In this document: one piece after another, positions 1-6,652 of the stretch
Layout: every line of letters starts with the position of its first letter
Position numbering within the stretch: the first letter of the stretch is position 1
Source of the DNA: Candidatus Doudnabacteria bacterium Gr01-1014_77
GTDB lineage: Bacteria > Patescibacteriota > Doudnabacteria > UBA920 > VMFF01
Direction of reading: 5' to 3'
Length of the DNA: 6,696 bases
Assembly (NCBI GenBank): GCA_007375915.1
Contig: VMFF01000028.1
Coordinates: 1 to 6,696 of the forward strand
The notes under the pieces: model-generated
Database searches by the model: none
Seen by the model: only the letters and a program-made list of their open reading frames with translations
What the model was told of the DNA's origin: nothing
Program-made: the position numbers and the translations under genes

Positions 1-811
1 TTAATGTATTTGCATTTTCCATCTTAAAACGATCAAAAATGATCAAGCTGTTATTATGTCTGTTAATACCATAAAGGATTCCTTCATTGTTAGAAAGATC
101 AGCAGAAACAAACGGAAAAGTCGTAGACAAAGGAGATGTGTTCATGTTTGTATTAACATCAATCTCATCAGCAAACAACGGAAGTGTTGAATTTAATCCT
201 GCTTTTGTTTGAAGAACAGAGCGCTTTGTGATGATGAGCTTTGCAGCCATAGTGCTTTCAAAGATTGAAGAGTACTGATCAAGCTCTTTTAAATCATCTG
301 CATAGATTGTAAAATACAAAGCAAACTTAAAGAATTTTTCAGTTCCTTGCTGTAATTGATCTCTAAGGAATTCAACGTCTTTGTAAGCTGTTTCTAAAAC
401 AGGATCGCGCACATTACCCTTTTCTTGGTTAATGGACATTTGTGAACCAATTTGTCCTACTTTGCTTCTTAGTTTCTTTAAAATCTCTCCTGAATCAATT
501 GGGTAGATGAACATAGACATATCCATTGCAGTATCCATGTTAATAACCTGGGAGAGCCAGTCTGTTGAAAGAAAACGAGGATATGTTAAAACAAAGAAAC
601 TTCGTCCAAACTTTCCGTTTAATTCAAAATATGAGTTCTGAAAAGTTAAAGCAGCAGGAGCAATGATATCTTTCAAAGAGGTTAAACCCTCACGGTATTC
701 TTTTTCCACGGCTAAAATCTGCTTGTTAGTTTCCTTTTCTTCTATCTTCTGTTGCAAAGCTTGCTTCTTAGCATCCAGCTCTTGTCTTGTTGGTGGTACT
801 ATTAGTGACAT
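1..811 (-). CDS. virB4: VirB4-family T4SS ATPase, N-terminal part (truncated by window edge)
   Basis: The frame opens at ATG 811 (M-S-L-I-V-P-P-T-R-Q) and stays open to the left edge, giving 270 visible residues. VirB4 proteins are cytoplasmic, membrane-associated AAA+-like ATPases that power assembly or substrate transfer in type IV secretion. Visible features: a charged coiled-coil-like start (residues about 8-45), then F-G-R-S-F-F-V-L-T-Y-P-R followed by DTAMDMSMFIYPID. Next comes the K-G-N-V-R-D-P-V-L-E segment with a helical stretch, then F-K-F-A-L-Y-F-T-I-Y-A. Near the edge is N-N-E-G-I-L-Y-G-I-N-R-H-N-N-S-L-I-I-F-D-R. In VirB4 proteins this last block sits just before Walker A, so the nucleotide-binding site should begin a few residues outside the window. 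ATG follows the TraC-like gene's stop by 2 nt, with AAAGG at 819-823 seven nt upstream. The region normally at the VirB4 N-terminus is in that upstream gene, so this is a split VirB4. ATPase activity cannot be judged from this part alone. Confidence 0.9.
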   Translation of the reverse strand, partial: MSLIVPPTRQELDAKKQALQQKIEEKETNKQILAVEKEYREGLTSLKDIIAPAALTFQNSYFELNGKFGRSFFVLTYPRFLSTDWLSQVINMDTAMDMSMFIYPIDSGEILKKLRSKVGQIGSQMSINQEKGNVRDPVLETAYKDVEFLRDQLQQGTEKFFKFALYFTIYADDLKELDQYSSIFESTMAAKLIITKRSVLQTKAGLNSTLPLFADEIDVNTNMNTSPLSTTFPFVSADLSNNEGILYGINRHNNSLIIFDRFKMENANTL

Positions 812-813
812 AT

Positions 814-1488
814 CTACGCCTTTATATTAATATCGCTTAATTTAGACGCATCAATCAAAGGAGCGCTGTCCAAATTATATGAATTGTAAAATAGTTCAGT
901 TAAAGCCTCTGTATTTAAAGCAATTGCTTTCAAACCAATCTGAGACATACCTCCAACAACTGTGTTGATCTTTTGTTGCATCTTTAAACGTTCTGATTCA
1001 AACTTTATATTCTTAGCTGCAAACTCTTCTGCTTCTGAGTTCTTTTTAAACATACTAAAGAAACCTTTTTTAGATTTACCAGGCAAAAGTCCTGGAGAAT
1101 GCGTGATGATTATATAGAAAGACTTGTTCATAATACTTGCGTTTTCAACAAGCTTTGAAACGAATTGAATATATTCCTGTGTTTGAACACGCAAAAGCTC
1201 ATTTGTTTGTCTCTCCATTTGCTGACGCACTGCTTCAAGATACACGTGAATATCCATTTTTCTTGATTGCATTAAAATCTGGATCTCAAAATCAATAGAG
1301 TTCAAAAAGTTCTGATACCCATAGATCATTGCATTCTGTTCTTCAGTGCTTTTTAAAGCAAAGTTTGTGCTTGAAACAGCAACCACAGCAATATATCCAC
1401 CAGTATCTAAAATACCAGTGTCCCCTTTAATTTCAGCAATCTTTAAAAAAGACTGCGTGCTTTTATGTTGTTCTTCTTTTTCTTTCAT
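814..1488 (-). CDS. TraC-like protein (stand-alone N-terminal domain of VirB4)
   Basis: A 224-aa soluble protein resembling the N-terminal domain of VirB4/TraC ATPases, here a separate gene directly before virB4. Visible features: a beta-rich start with G-D-T-G-I-L-D-T-G-G-Y-I-A-V-V-A-V, then the family-like S-T-N-F-A-L-K-S-T-E-E-Q and Y-G-Y-Q-N-F-L-N-S-I-D-F-E-I-Q-I. S-R-K-M-D-I follows at about residues 75-80. Next is a long helix (about 83-117), a strand (Y-I-I-I-T-H), a basic loop (G-K-S-K-K-G-F-F) and a closing helix with L-N-T-E-A-L-T-E-L-F-Y-N-S-Y-N (191-205), matching the VirB4 pattern at the end of this domain. No Walker motifs are present. In other lineages this domain is fused to VirB4, so the product probably binds VirB4 and docks it at the membrane complex (inference). 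The start is ATG 1488, 4 nt after the prgI stop, with AAGGA at 1499-1503 inside the end of prgI. Tight coupling suggests stoichiometric synthesis with PrgI and VirB4. Confidence 0.85.
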   Translation of the reverse strand: MKEKEEQHKSTQSFLKIAEIKGDTGILDTGGYIAVVAVSSTNFALKSTEEQNAMIYGYQNFLNSIDFEIQILMQSRKMDIHVYLEAVRQQMERQTNELLRVQTQEYIQFVSKLVENASIMNKSFYIIITHSPGLLPGKSKKGFFSMFKKNSEAEEFAAKNIKFESERLKMQQKINTVVGGMSQIGLKAIALNTEALTELFYNSYNLDSAPLIDASKLSDINIKA

Positions 1489-1492
1489 TCTT

Positions 1493-1948
1493 CTAGCTTC
1501 CTTTTTGCTTGTTTACTAATTGCGTCTCTTGTTCATTCTTCTCTTCTAACAACCGAGTTAAATTCTTTAACTTACTCTGAGGGCTTTCTTCAGGCTGTGT
1601 TGGAACACCCTGTGATGCCCTAACCTGCTCAACAGTGATTGTTTTAATATCTAGATTATCCATTCTTGCTGCTTTATGAAAAACTAGTTGTTTAGGTTCA
1701 GAAAGAAACTTTAAAGCCAAAGGAATTGAATCGTATAGCTTCTTACCATTAAACTGTCCAAAGGCCATAACTAAACCGACTAACGTAACCGGTAAACCAA
1801 TGAGGAAAAGAATAACTCCTACTTTAAATATCCTAAACAAAGCAACATCAATTAAACCAGCAATGAAAATTATACCGAACTGTTTTAATGTAAACGGTCC
1901 GATTATCTTGTCTTCAACATCTATAAATTGTGGTACTGGAAATTGCAT
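1493..1948 (-). CDS. prgI: PrgI family membrane protein
   Basis: A 151-aa protein recognised by its opening M-Q-F-P-V-P-Q-F-I-D-V-E-D-K-I-I-G-P-F-T, which is characteristic of the PrgI family encoded beside VirB4/TraC in Gram-positive and CPR T4SS-like loci. Two hydrophobic segments (about 22-41 and 43-63) form a hairpin separated by the short R-I-F-K turn. Next comes the family-like F-N-G-K-K-L-Y-D block and L-S-E-P-K-Q-L-V-F-H. Residues from about 93 to the end form a hydrophilic tail (P-T-Q-P-E-E-S-P, then a Lys/Glu-rich helix), which I think is longer than in minimal family members. PrgI is thought to be a small inner-membrane partner of the VirB4 ATPase, possibly a VirB3 counterpart; its biochemical role is not established. 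The start at ATG 1948 is supported by AAGGAG five nt upstream. It lies 18 nt after the preceding gene, the widest gap in the window, and is followed 4 nt later by the TraC-like gene. Confidence 0.92.
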   Translation of the reverse strand: MQFPVPQFIDVEDKIIGPFTLKQFGIIFIAGLIDVALFRIFKVGVILFLIGLPVTLVGLVMAFGQFNGKKLYDSIPLALKFLSEPKQLVFHKAARMDNLDIKTITVEQVRASQGVPTQPEESPQSKLKNLTRLLEEKNEQETQLVNKQKGS

Positions 1949-1953
1949 CTTCT

Positions 1954-1959
1954 CTCCTT
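1954..1959 (-). promoter_or_regulatory. Ribosome binding site of prgI
   Basis: AAGGAG on the minus strand, five nt before ATG 1948, sits in the only intergenic gap longer than 8 nt. It fixes the prgI start and suggests that PrgI translation can begin independently of the upstream gene. Confidence 0.8.
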
Positions 1960-1966
1960 AATTATA

Positions 1967-2884
1967 CTACATAAACTGCTCTAACTTCTTTCTAAAATCA
2001 GTAAAAGCTTCAAATTCTTCTTTTGTTAAAAAATCATCTCCTCGAACATCCATATCTTTAATCACCTTTGCGTATGCTGAATCACGATCAGGGTTAGAAT
2101 CATCTAACAAAGCCATACCAATTCCAAGGTATGTTTTGTACAAAGAACTTTGCTCAATGGCTGCAACCAAATCAAAAGGTTTGTATTTGTTACTCAGAGC
2201 GTTAATTGAAAGAATAATGTTCTGAAGATCCTCTGCAACAGTATCACCATGCAAATGCGCAGGAGTTAACTTCTTAAAATCTTCCAAAGCTCTTAACTGC
2301 AAAGGTTCTGGTTGTGTTTTTGGTCTTGGAGCAATAACAGGCTTTTGTGGTTTAGGAGCAAGCGCTGGTTCTGGTCGTATTACTTCAGCTGGCTGAGGCT
2401 TAACAGGAGGTGCTTGTGGTTTAGGAGCTGTGTTTTTTTGTTGTAGTTCTTTTACAATATTTTCCACTCTCCTTTGTAATTCTGTTGGATCAGATGGAGC
2501 TGGAACAACAGGAATCTGCGGAACAACAACGCTCTGTGCTTTTGGAATAACGGGTTCTGGAGGTTTTGGAGCTGTTGCATGCTCTGGAAGTTCTAATTCA
2601 TACAACGGCTTGCTAGTTCCAATTTCTTTTTCATGTATATCAACTTGCATTGGTTTTGCAACAGGTTTTAAAACAGGAGGAATGACTGGTTTTGGAGCAA
2701 CAGGAATAATTGGTTCAACTGGAGCCTTAGTTTCAAAGTGTTGACCTGGTGCTAGTATTTCCAAAAACTCCTGTAATTGTTTTTCATTCATTGCAGGTAA
2801 CAACTGGATCCACTCAGTCTTTTCTAAAGACGAAAGTAGAGTTGTATTTTGGATGACTAATTTTGCTTGATCTATTGTATTCAT
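1967..2884 (-). CDS. Unknown T4SS-locus protein: helical head, Pro-rich linker, C-terminal domain with EF-hand-like loop
   Basis: I do not recognise a named family for this 305-aa protein. It has no signal peptide or membrane segment, so it is probably cytoplasmic. Three parts are visible. Residues 1-46 form a small helical head (L-L-S-S-L-E-K-T-E-W-I-Q-L-L-P-A-M, then K-Q-L-Q-E-F-L-E-I-L). Residues about 55-194 are a low-complexity linker rich in Pro, Lys, Ala, Val and Gln (A-P-K-P, K-P-V, P-V-I-P units), broken by a charged helix at 132-151. Residues about 196-305 form a compact, mostly helical domain with D-D-S-N-P-D-R-D-S at 261-269. Residues 279-290 (D-V-R-G-D-D-F-L-T-K-E-E) follow EF-hand loop spacing with Arg at position 3. 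The start at ATG 2884 is backed by GGAGGT, 1 nt after the previous stop. The two-headed, long-linker layout suggests a tether or scaffold between the membrane channel and ATPase components (inference). A VirB10-like protein is unlikely because no transmembrane helix is present. Confidence 0.8.
   Translation of the reverse strand: MNTIDQAKLVIQNTTLLSSLEKTEWIQLLPAMNEKQLQEFLEILAPGQHFETKAPVEPIIPVAPKPVIPPVLKPVAKPMQVDIHEKEIGTSKPLYELELPEHATAPKPPEPVIPKAQSVVVPQIPVVPAPSDPTELQRRVENIVKELQQKNTAPKPQAPPVKPQPAEVIRPEPALAPKPQKPVIAPRPKTQPEPLQLRALEDFKKLTPAHLHGDTVAEDLQNIILSINALSNKYKPFDLVAAIEQSSLYKTYLGIGMALLDDSNPDRDSAYAKVIKDMDVRGDDFLTKEEFEAFTDFRKKLEQFM
2015..2050 (-). other. EF-hand-like loop in the 305-aa protein (residues 279-290)
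   Basis: Encodes D-V-R-G-D-D-F-L-T-K-E-E, followed by F. Against the 12-residue EF-hand loop, positions 1 (Asp), 5 (Asp), 8 (Leu), 9 (Thr) and 12 (Glu) fit, and Phe follows as in E-F. Position 3 is Arg instead of Asp/Asn and position 6 is Asp instead of Gly, both unfavourable for calcium. Helices are plausible on both sides. The match to spacing is seen in the sequence; metal binding is not established. Confidence 0.4.
2303..2722 (-). repeat. Imperfect Pro-rich low-complexity coding repeats (linker)
   Basis: This part of the 305-aa gene encodes residues about 55-194, built from degenerate short units such as A-P-K-P, K-P-V, E-P-V-I-P and P-Q-P. On the plus strand it shows as recurring ggtttaggagc and ggttttggagc words. 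The units are irregular in length and not a clean tandem array. It is likely an extended, disordered spacer. The internal helix at residues 132-151 (T-E-L-Q-R-R-V-E-N-I-V) divides it into two arms. Confidence 0.7.
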
Positions 2885-2885
2885 A

Positions 2886-3707
2886 CTACCTCCCCACCCT
2901 ATTTCTTAAATCTTGAAGTTTTTGATCAATGTTTAATCCTACTTGTTGATTTGGTGCTTGTGAAACTAAAGGAGCGCCTCCTTGTGCTTCTTGCCAAGCT
3001 TGTGCTAAAACTTCCATATCTTCTCTTGCATCTTCAAGGTCTTCTTCATCAACCACTTTCCTAGGTCTATCAACATTAACAAGATCATCATAGAACTTCA
3101 GGACTTTCATAAGTGCTTGTCTGTACACTTGTGTTAAAGACCTAACATTACCGCTTTGATTAATGTATGCAAGACGTTCAACACTACCACGCTTTGGAGT
3201 CTTTGAAGGAAACTTAGAATAGTCTTGAATCCAATATCTTAATTCTGGTAAATATTTCTTTCCTTCTACCTCAACCGTATTCGAACCAAGTCTTTCAGCA
3301 TTCATACCCAAATATTTTACAAAAATGCTAAACTTATTTTTAACTACACTATCGTCTTTGTAATCTAAGAAGTACTCATTAACAAGAGCGTCTGGATTGA
3401 ATCCGTTCTGAATTGCAAAAAGAAATCTTGTTTTCAAAAGGTTCTCTTGATCATTAGATTCAAGAGTTGGAAAAGCTTTGAAAGCAAGCAATGTCCACAT
3501 TACTTCATACTGATCATACAATTGAGGATTGCTTGATTGAACAGAAGCACCTTGTGTTGATAACGACTTTGAAAGCAAGTTCAAGAAATCCTCAGCATCA
3601 GCTGGGTCTCCTGCTTGAATCACTCCATCTGCTTGTAACTTTATTGCTTCAAAGTTATCTGCAGATGAAAGGTTCAAAAAATATTCTTGTATATCAGTAA
3701 GTTTCAT
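2886..3707 (-). CDS. Unknown soluble helical protein of the T4SS-like locus
   Basis: A 273-aa protein I cannot assign to a family. It has no signal peptide or transmembrane segment and is probably cytoplasmic. Residues 1-210 look like a mainly alpha-helical domain with conserved-looking aromatic stretches (Q-Y-E-V-M-W-T-L-L-A-F-K-A-F, L-P-E-L-R-Y-W-I-Q-D-Y). A very acidic helix follows (D-E-E-D-L-E-D-A-R-E-D-M-E, 220-232). Then comes a short Gly/Pro/Gln-rich linker (about 241-256) and a final basic amphipathic helix (I-D-Q-K-L-Q-D-L-R-N-R-V, 260-271). The linker-plus-helix end could be a docking peptide for another component (inference). ATG 3707 is the most upstream usable start, since an in-frame stop precedes it with no other start codon between. 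There is no clear Shine-Dalgarno, and it begins 8 nt after the VirB6-like gene's stop, suggesting translational coupling. Its position between channel and ATPase genes implies a role in the same apparatus. Confidence 0.78.
   Translation of the reverse strand: MKLTDIQEYFLNLSSADNFEAIKLQADGVIQAGDPADAEDFLNLLSKSLSTQGASVQSSNPQLYDQYEVMWTLLAFKAFPTLESNDQENLLKTRFLFAIQNGFNPDALVNEYFLDYKDDSVVKNKFSIFVKYLGMNAERLGSNTVEVEGKKYLPELRYWIQDYSKFPSKTPKRGSVERLAYINQSGNVRSLTQVYRQALMKVLKFYDDLVNVDRPRKVVDEEDLEDAREDMEVLAQAWQEAQGGAPLVSQAPNQQVGLNIDQKLQDLRNRVGR
2888..2893 (-). promoter_or_regulatory. Ribosome binding site inside the end of the upstream gene
   Basis: GGAGGT on the minus strand lies three nt before ATG 2884, within a G-rich stretch that also encodes the last residues (V-G-R) and the first base of the TAG stop of the 273-aa gene. 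It is the strongest match to anti-Shine-Dalgarno in the window, though the spacing to ATG is short. It decides the start of the 305-aa gene. Confidence 0.75.
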
Positions 3708-3715
3708 AGGTATGA

Positions 3716-6652
3716 TTATTTCATATTACCAAGGTCTTCTGTTGCATCGATCGATTGATTCTTATCTTCTGGTTTGCCTCCTGATTGTGAGCCCTTACCT
3801 GTTTTGTCTTCATCTAACCTAGTGCCCATTGTGCGAATGTTTTTCTCTAGCTCAGCCAACTCTGCGCCACTTAATTCTGCGTATGAACCATCTGGTTGAG
3901 GTTTCATGTACTTATCTATTTCCTTAACTTTTCCATTTACGTTTTGAGTAACAGTATGACGCACATAATACGGAACTCCTTCAGCAGGGATATCTTTGTA
4001 TTTAGGGTGACCAGCATAAGTAATACCTCTTGCCGCGTTATATATTCTCTTAGCAAATGATGGATGGTTTGCAAGAACAAAATCCCAAACCTTCTTCTGT
4101 TCAGGGGTTTTAAAAACAAAGGCTCCTGTCTTTTGATCAATCTTAACGCCAGCAAAGTATTCCATCGATCTTTGATTTAAAGGAACACTGTTATACTTAT
4201 CCATTCTCTTTATATACATTTTCAAAGGTTCACTGACATTTCCATCTTCATCCACCCTATCAATACCAGTTGGATTAACTGCCGGTAAATCAGTAGCGCC
4301 CCAGTGACGAATCTGGCGAGCTTGTCTGCGTCTTCTTGCTGCCATTGCTTTCTTGTGATGGTCTTTGTATTCTTTTGCCCCTTTCAATTGTTCTATTGTC
4401 TCATTGATCTTGTCTTTTTCTCCTGCAATAACGGTCCTTCGATCTGCAATCAACTTTTTACGTGCTTCCTCCTCTTCTGGTTCATCCTTAACCAAAGTTG
4501 GGTCTGTATCAGCAATGGCCAAAGCCTGATCTTCTCTAGCTAAATCTCTTAAACGTTCGAAATGTGGAATTATTGGTGCATACGCCTTATCGTATTCCTC
4601 TTCATTAAGCAGATGCTGACCAACACCATAGCCAAGTTTCTTTTCTTTAGAAATATCGTTCATTGAATCTCTAAACCTTTTCATTTCATGATCACCCTTC
4701 AAAGCATCTCTAAAGAAATAGTCTTGAGCTTCTTCTGTAAACTCTCCTTGACCAGTCCAATCCTCTACAATATCTCTAATTTTCCCTGTTTGGTATGCAG
4801 CAGTAATCAATGCCCTCATTTCCTGCTTACCACGTGTTTCGTTTATATATCCAGAATCAACAAAACCATGAGCCAAATCCATTAACTCACCAGCAGACTT
4901 GGTTTTGAAGTGATCAACAAAAGCTCTCTCTTGTTTTTCTTGTTCTGATTTTCTAATTTCATGCCATTGAGTTCCTCTTGATCTATCAACAACCACCATA
5001 TCCTCAGCTGCCTTCTCGGCGTTTAGCTTCTCCTCTTCATTTAGCTCTTCAAACTCTTTATGTCTTGCTTTGTAAGCAGCATCAGGATTCAATGCTGAAA
5101 CAGCCCACCCAGTTAACTTTGTACGCCATGCAAAATCTTTGTCTAAAACATTTGACCAACCAAATTTCTTTCCAGCGTTCTGGTCCTGGAAATGAGCTTT
5201 CTCGTACAACCCTGCTGTCATTTCACGTTTCAACCTCTGAGCTTTTTGATATCCCATCTCACCTAACATTTCAATTGGTTTAACACCAACAAGGTGTGTG
5301 CCTTTTTCAACCAAACCAGTAATTGAAGACGCACCAAACGTACCAAGCTCTTTTGCAACTTCAAGTCCTGCCATCAAACAAACAAGCAACAAAACGCTCG
5401 ACAGCGAATTGTATGCAAACTGAGCTGCTGTATTAACACCACCTGATACTAAAGATGTATTTTCTGTTGCTTTAGCAAGAAATTTTGACTGAGACACAGC
5501 AATGACTGCGCAAAGATGTAGGAAAAATCCAAGGATCGGTGTTTGAAAAGCATACTTCAAGAAATTACTCCACCATTTCATTGCTTCATGATGTGTATCA
5601 GGTAAAATCATTCCAACATATGCAATTGGTGAAAGCATTAACAACAGCCAAAGGGCAACAATTCGGATGACTAGGAAAGCTGCAATAGCTGCAAAAACAA
5701 AGAAAGTACCTACGGCAAAAATGAAATATACCAACGTTGATATTAGATCAGCAAAACTACCATGAAAAAGATCCTTACTAATATTCTGAAGGGGTGAAAC
5801 CATCAACTGATGTGCAAGAGCATTCAAAACATCTTTGTTGTTTGGCAAAAACTGTGCCTGGAATGTATCAGCAACACCTAAAATCAACTGAGCAACAACC
5901 AAACTAAAGTTAACTGCGATTGCCATTAAAACAAGCTCTGGAATTAAATGCTTGTAGTTATACTTTTCGACACGAAGCAAAGTTGCCATACCAAGAATAA
6001 TCATCGCGATGATGAAAAGGATATTAGCCACATTTCTAACAAAAACCCAACCAACTAAAATCACCGCTGAAAAAGAAGCGTCATGCGGTTGAATGGTTAA
6101 TAACACCTGAATAATCGGCAGTATTATTATATTAAGAACAAAATACAGGAAACCAATAATACCAAAAGCTAAAGCTTGTAGTACCTTGTTTATGATTCCA
6201 AAAAATGGATCAAGAACATAATCAACTGCGGCTTTACCTGTTTCTTCAACAGGAGGCGTAGTTGTTGTTGCTGTTGCTTTGTTTCTATCAGCTTGCGCTG
6301 TGTATGAAGTATTTGCTTGTAAATCTTTTACTACTACCTTAACAATAGTTCCTTGACTCGACTCAAACTGAATAGGGTTTCTGTTATCATAATGTGCATC
6401 CTGTTCCTTGCTATCAAAATTCCAATGAAGCTCATACTTACCAGAACCACAGGTCTTGCTAGCACAAGGAATTGGAGTCCCATCAACTAATGCAGTTGCA
6501 TAATACTGAAATACGGCTGCCTTCACTGAACCAGTCTGTTTAAACTGAAGCTTAATACTTACTGTATTTGCTGCTAAAACGCTTGGATTATTTAAGCTTG
6601 GTGTTAAAATACCCAAAAAAACGAGGACAAAAGCAAAAAATAGCCCAGCCAT
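3716..6652 (-). CDS. VirB6/TrbL-like polytopic T4SS membrane protein with extracellular domain and long cytoplasmic tail
   Basis: A 978-aa protein from ATG 6652. Residues 4-27 are a signal-peptide-like hydrophobic stretch with a plausible cleavage site after V-L-A (27) or A (28). Residues about 29-125 are a beta-rich exported domain with Cys63 and Cys68 and a fibronectin-III-like end (L-Q-A-N-T-S-Y-T-A), followed by a Thr/Pro linker. About seven membrane segments follow (roughly 153-185, 197-225, 237-261, 303-328, 330-351, 368-388, 408-432). The block A-L-W-L-L-L-M-L-S-P-I-A (333-344) resembles the conserved W..L..L-S-P helix of VirB6/TrbL channels. With the N-terminus outside and an odd helix number, residues 450-978 should be cytoplasmic. 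This tail is highly charged, with E-P-E-E-E-E near 725 and a basic run R-R-R-R-Q-A-R (773-779). It probably forms the channel or platform, and the tail may contact the soluble partners encoded downstream (inference). The frame stays open to the window edge, so the start may be further right. Family assignment rests on topology and motifs rather than strong identity. Confidence 0.82.
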   Translation of the reverse strand: MAGLFFAFVLVFLGILTPSLNNPSVLAANTVSIKLQFKQTGSVKAAVFQYYATALVDGTPIPCASKTCGSGKYELHWNFDSKEQDAHYDNRNPIQFESSQGTIVKVVVKDLQANTSYTAQADRNKATATTTTPPVEETGKAAVDYVLDPFFGIINKVLQALAFGIIGFLYFVLNIIILPIIQVLLTIQPHDASFSAVILVGWVFVRNVANILFIIAMIILGMATLLRVEKYNYKHLIPELVLMAIAVNFSLVVAQLILGVADTFQAQFLPNNKDVLNALAHQLMVSPLQNISKDLFHGSFADLISTLVYFIFAVGTFFVFAAIAAFLVIRIVALWLLLMLSPIAYVGMILPDTHHEAMKWWSNFLKYAFQTPILGFFLHLCAVIAVSQSKFLAKATENTSLVSGGVNTAAQFAYNSLSSVLLLVCLMAGLEVAKELGTFGASSITGLVEKGTHLVGVKPIEMLGEMGYQKAQRLKREMTAGLYEKAHFQDQNAGKKFGWSNVLDKDFAWRTKLTGWAVSALNPDAAYKARHKEFEELNEEEKLNAEKAAEDMVVVDRSRGTQWHEIRKSEQEKQERAFVDHFKTKSAGELMDLAHGFVDSGYINETRGKQEMRALITAAYQTGKIRDIVEDWTGQGEFTEEAQDYFFRDALKGDHEMKRFRDSMNDISKEKKLGYGVGQHLLNEEEYDKAYAPIIPHFERLRDLAREDQALAIADTDPTLVKDEPEEEEARKKLIADRRTVIAGEKDKINETIEQLKGAKEYKDHHKKAMAARRRRQARQIRHWGATDLPAVNPTGIDRVDEDGNVSEPLKMYIKRMDKYNSVPLNQRSMEYFAGVKIDQKTGAFVFKTPEQKKVWDFVLANHPSFAKRIYNAARGITYAGHPKYKDIPAEGVPYYVRHTVTQNVNGKVKEIDKYMKPQPDGSYAELSGAELAELEKNIRTMGTRLDEDKTGKGSQSGGKPEDKNQSIDATEDLGNMK

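Noticed and set aside
1961..1966. Perfect TATAAT on the minus strand in the gap before prgI
   Set aside because: No -35 element at 16-18 nt and no extended -10 are present. Transcription would start inside or just after the prgI ribosome site, which would remove it. Most likely chance in A+T-rich sequence.
2303..2722. CRISPR array or tandem DNA repeat suggested by recurring ggtttaggagc words
   Set aside because: The spacing is irregular, the units are degenerate and in frame with Pro-rich codons, so this is coding low complexity.
2430..2744. Plus-strand open frame of 104 codons opposite the 305-aa gene
   Set aside because: It mirrors the Pro-rich repeat (Gly/Thr/Ser low-complexity product), has no ribosome site and lies fully antisense to a gene with a strong start.
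3937..4155. Minus-strand 72-codon frame inside the VirB6-like tail
   Set aside because: It is out of frame within a continuous long gene, with no ribosome site or recognisable product.
2867..5283. Other plus-strand open frames (2867-3064, 3491-3700, 4304-4543, 4688-4885, 4978-5283)
   Set aside because: All are short, antisense to convincing minus-strand genes, and give Leu/Ser/Cys-rich products without recognisable domains. They look like by-products of the opposite frame.
814..6652. TGA reassignment (genetic code 25)
   Set aside because: The five complete genes read through full length with no in-frame TGA and use TGG for Trp and ordinary Gly codons, so the standard code explains them.
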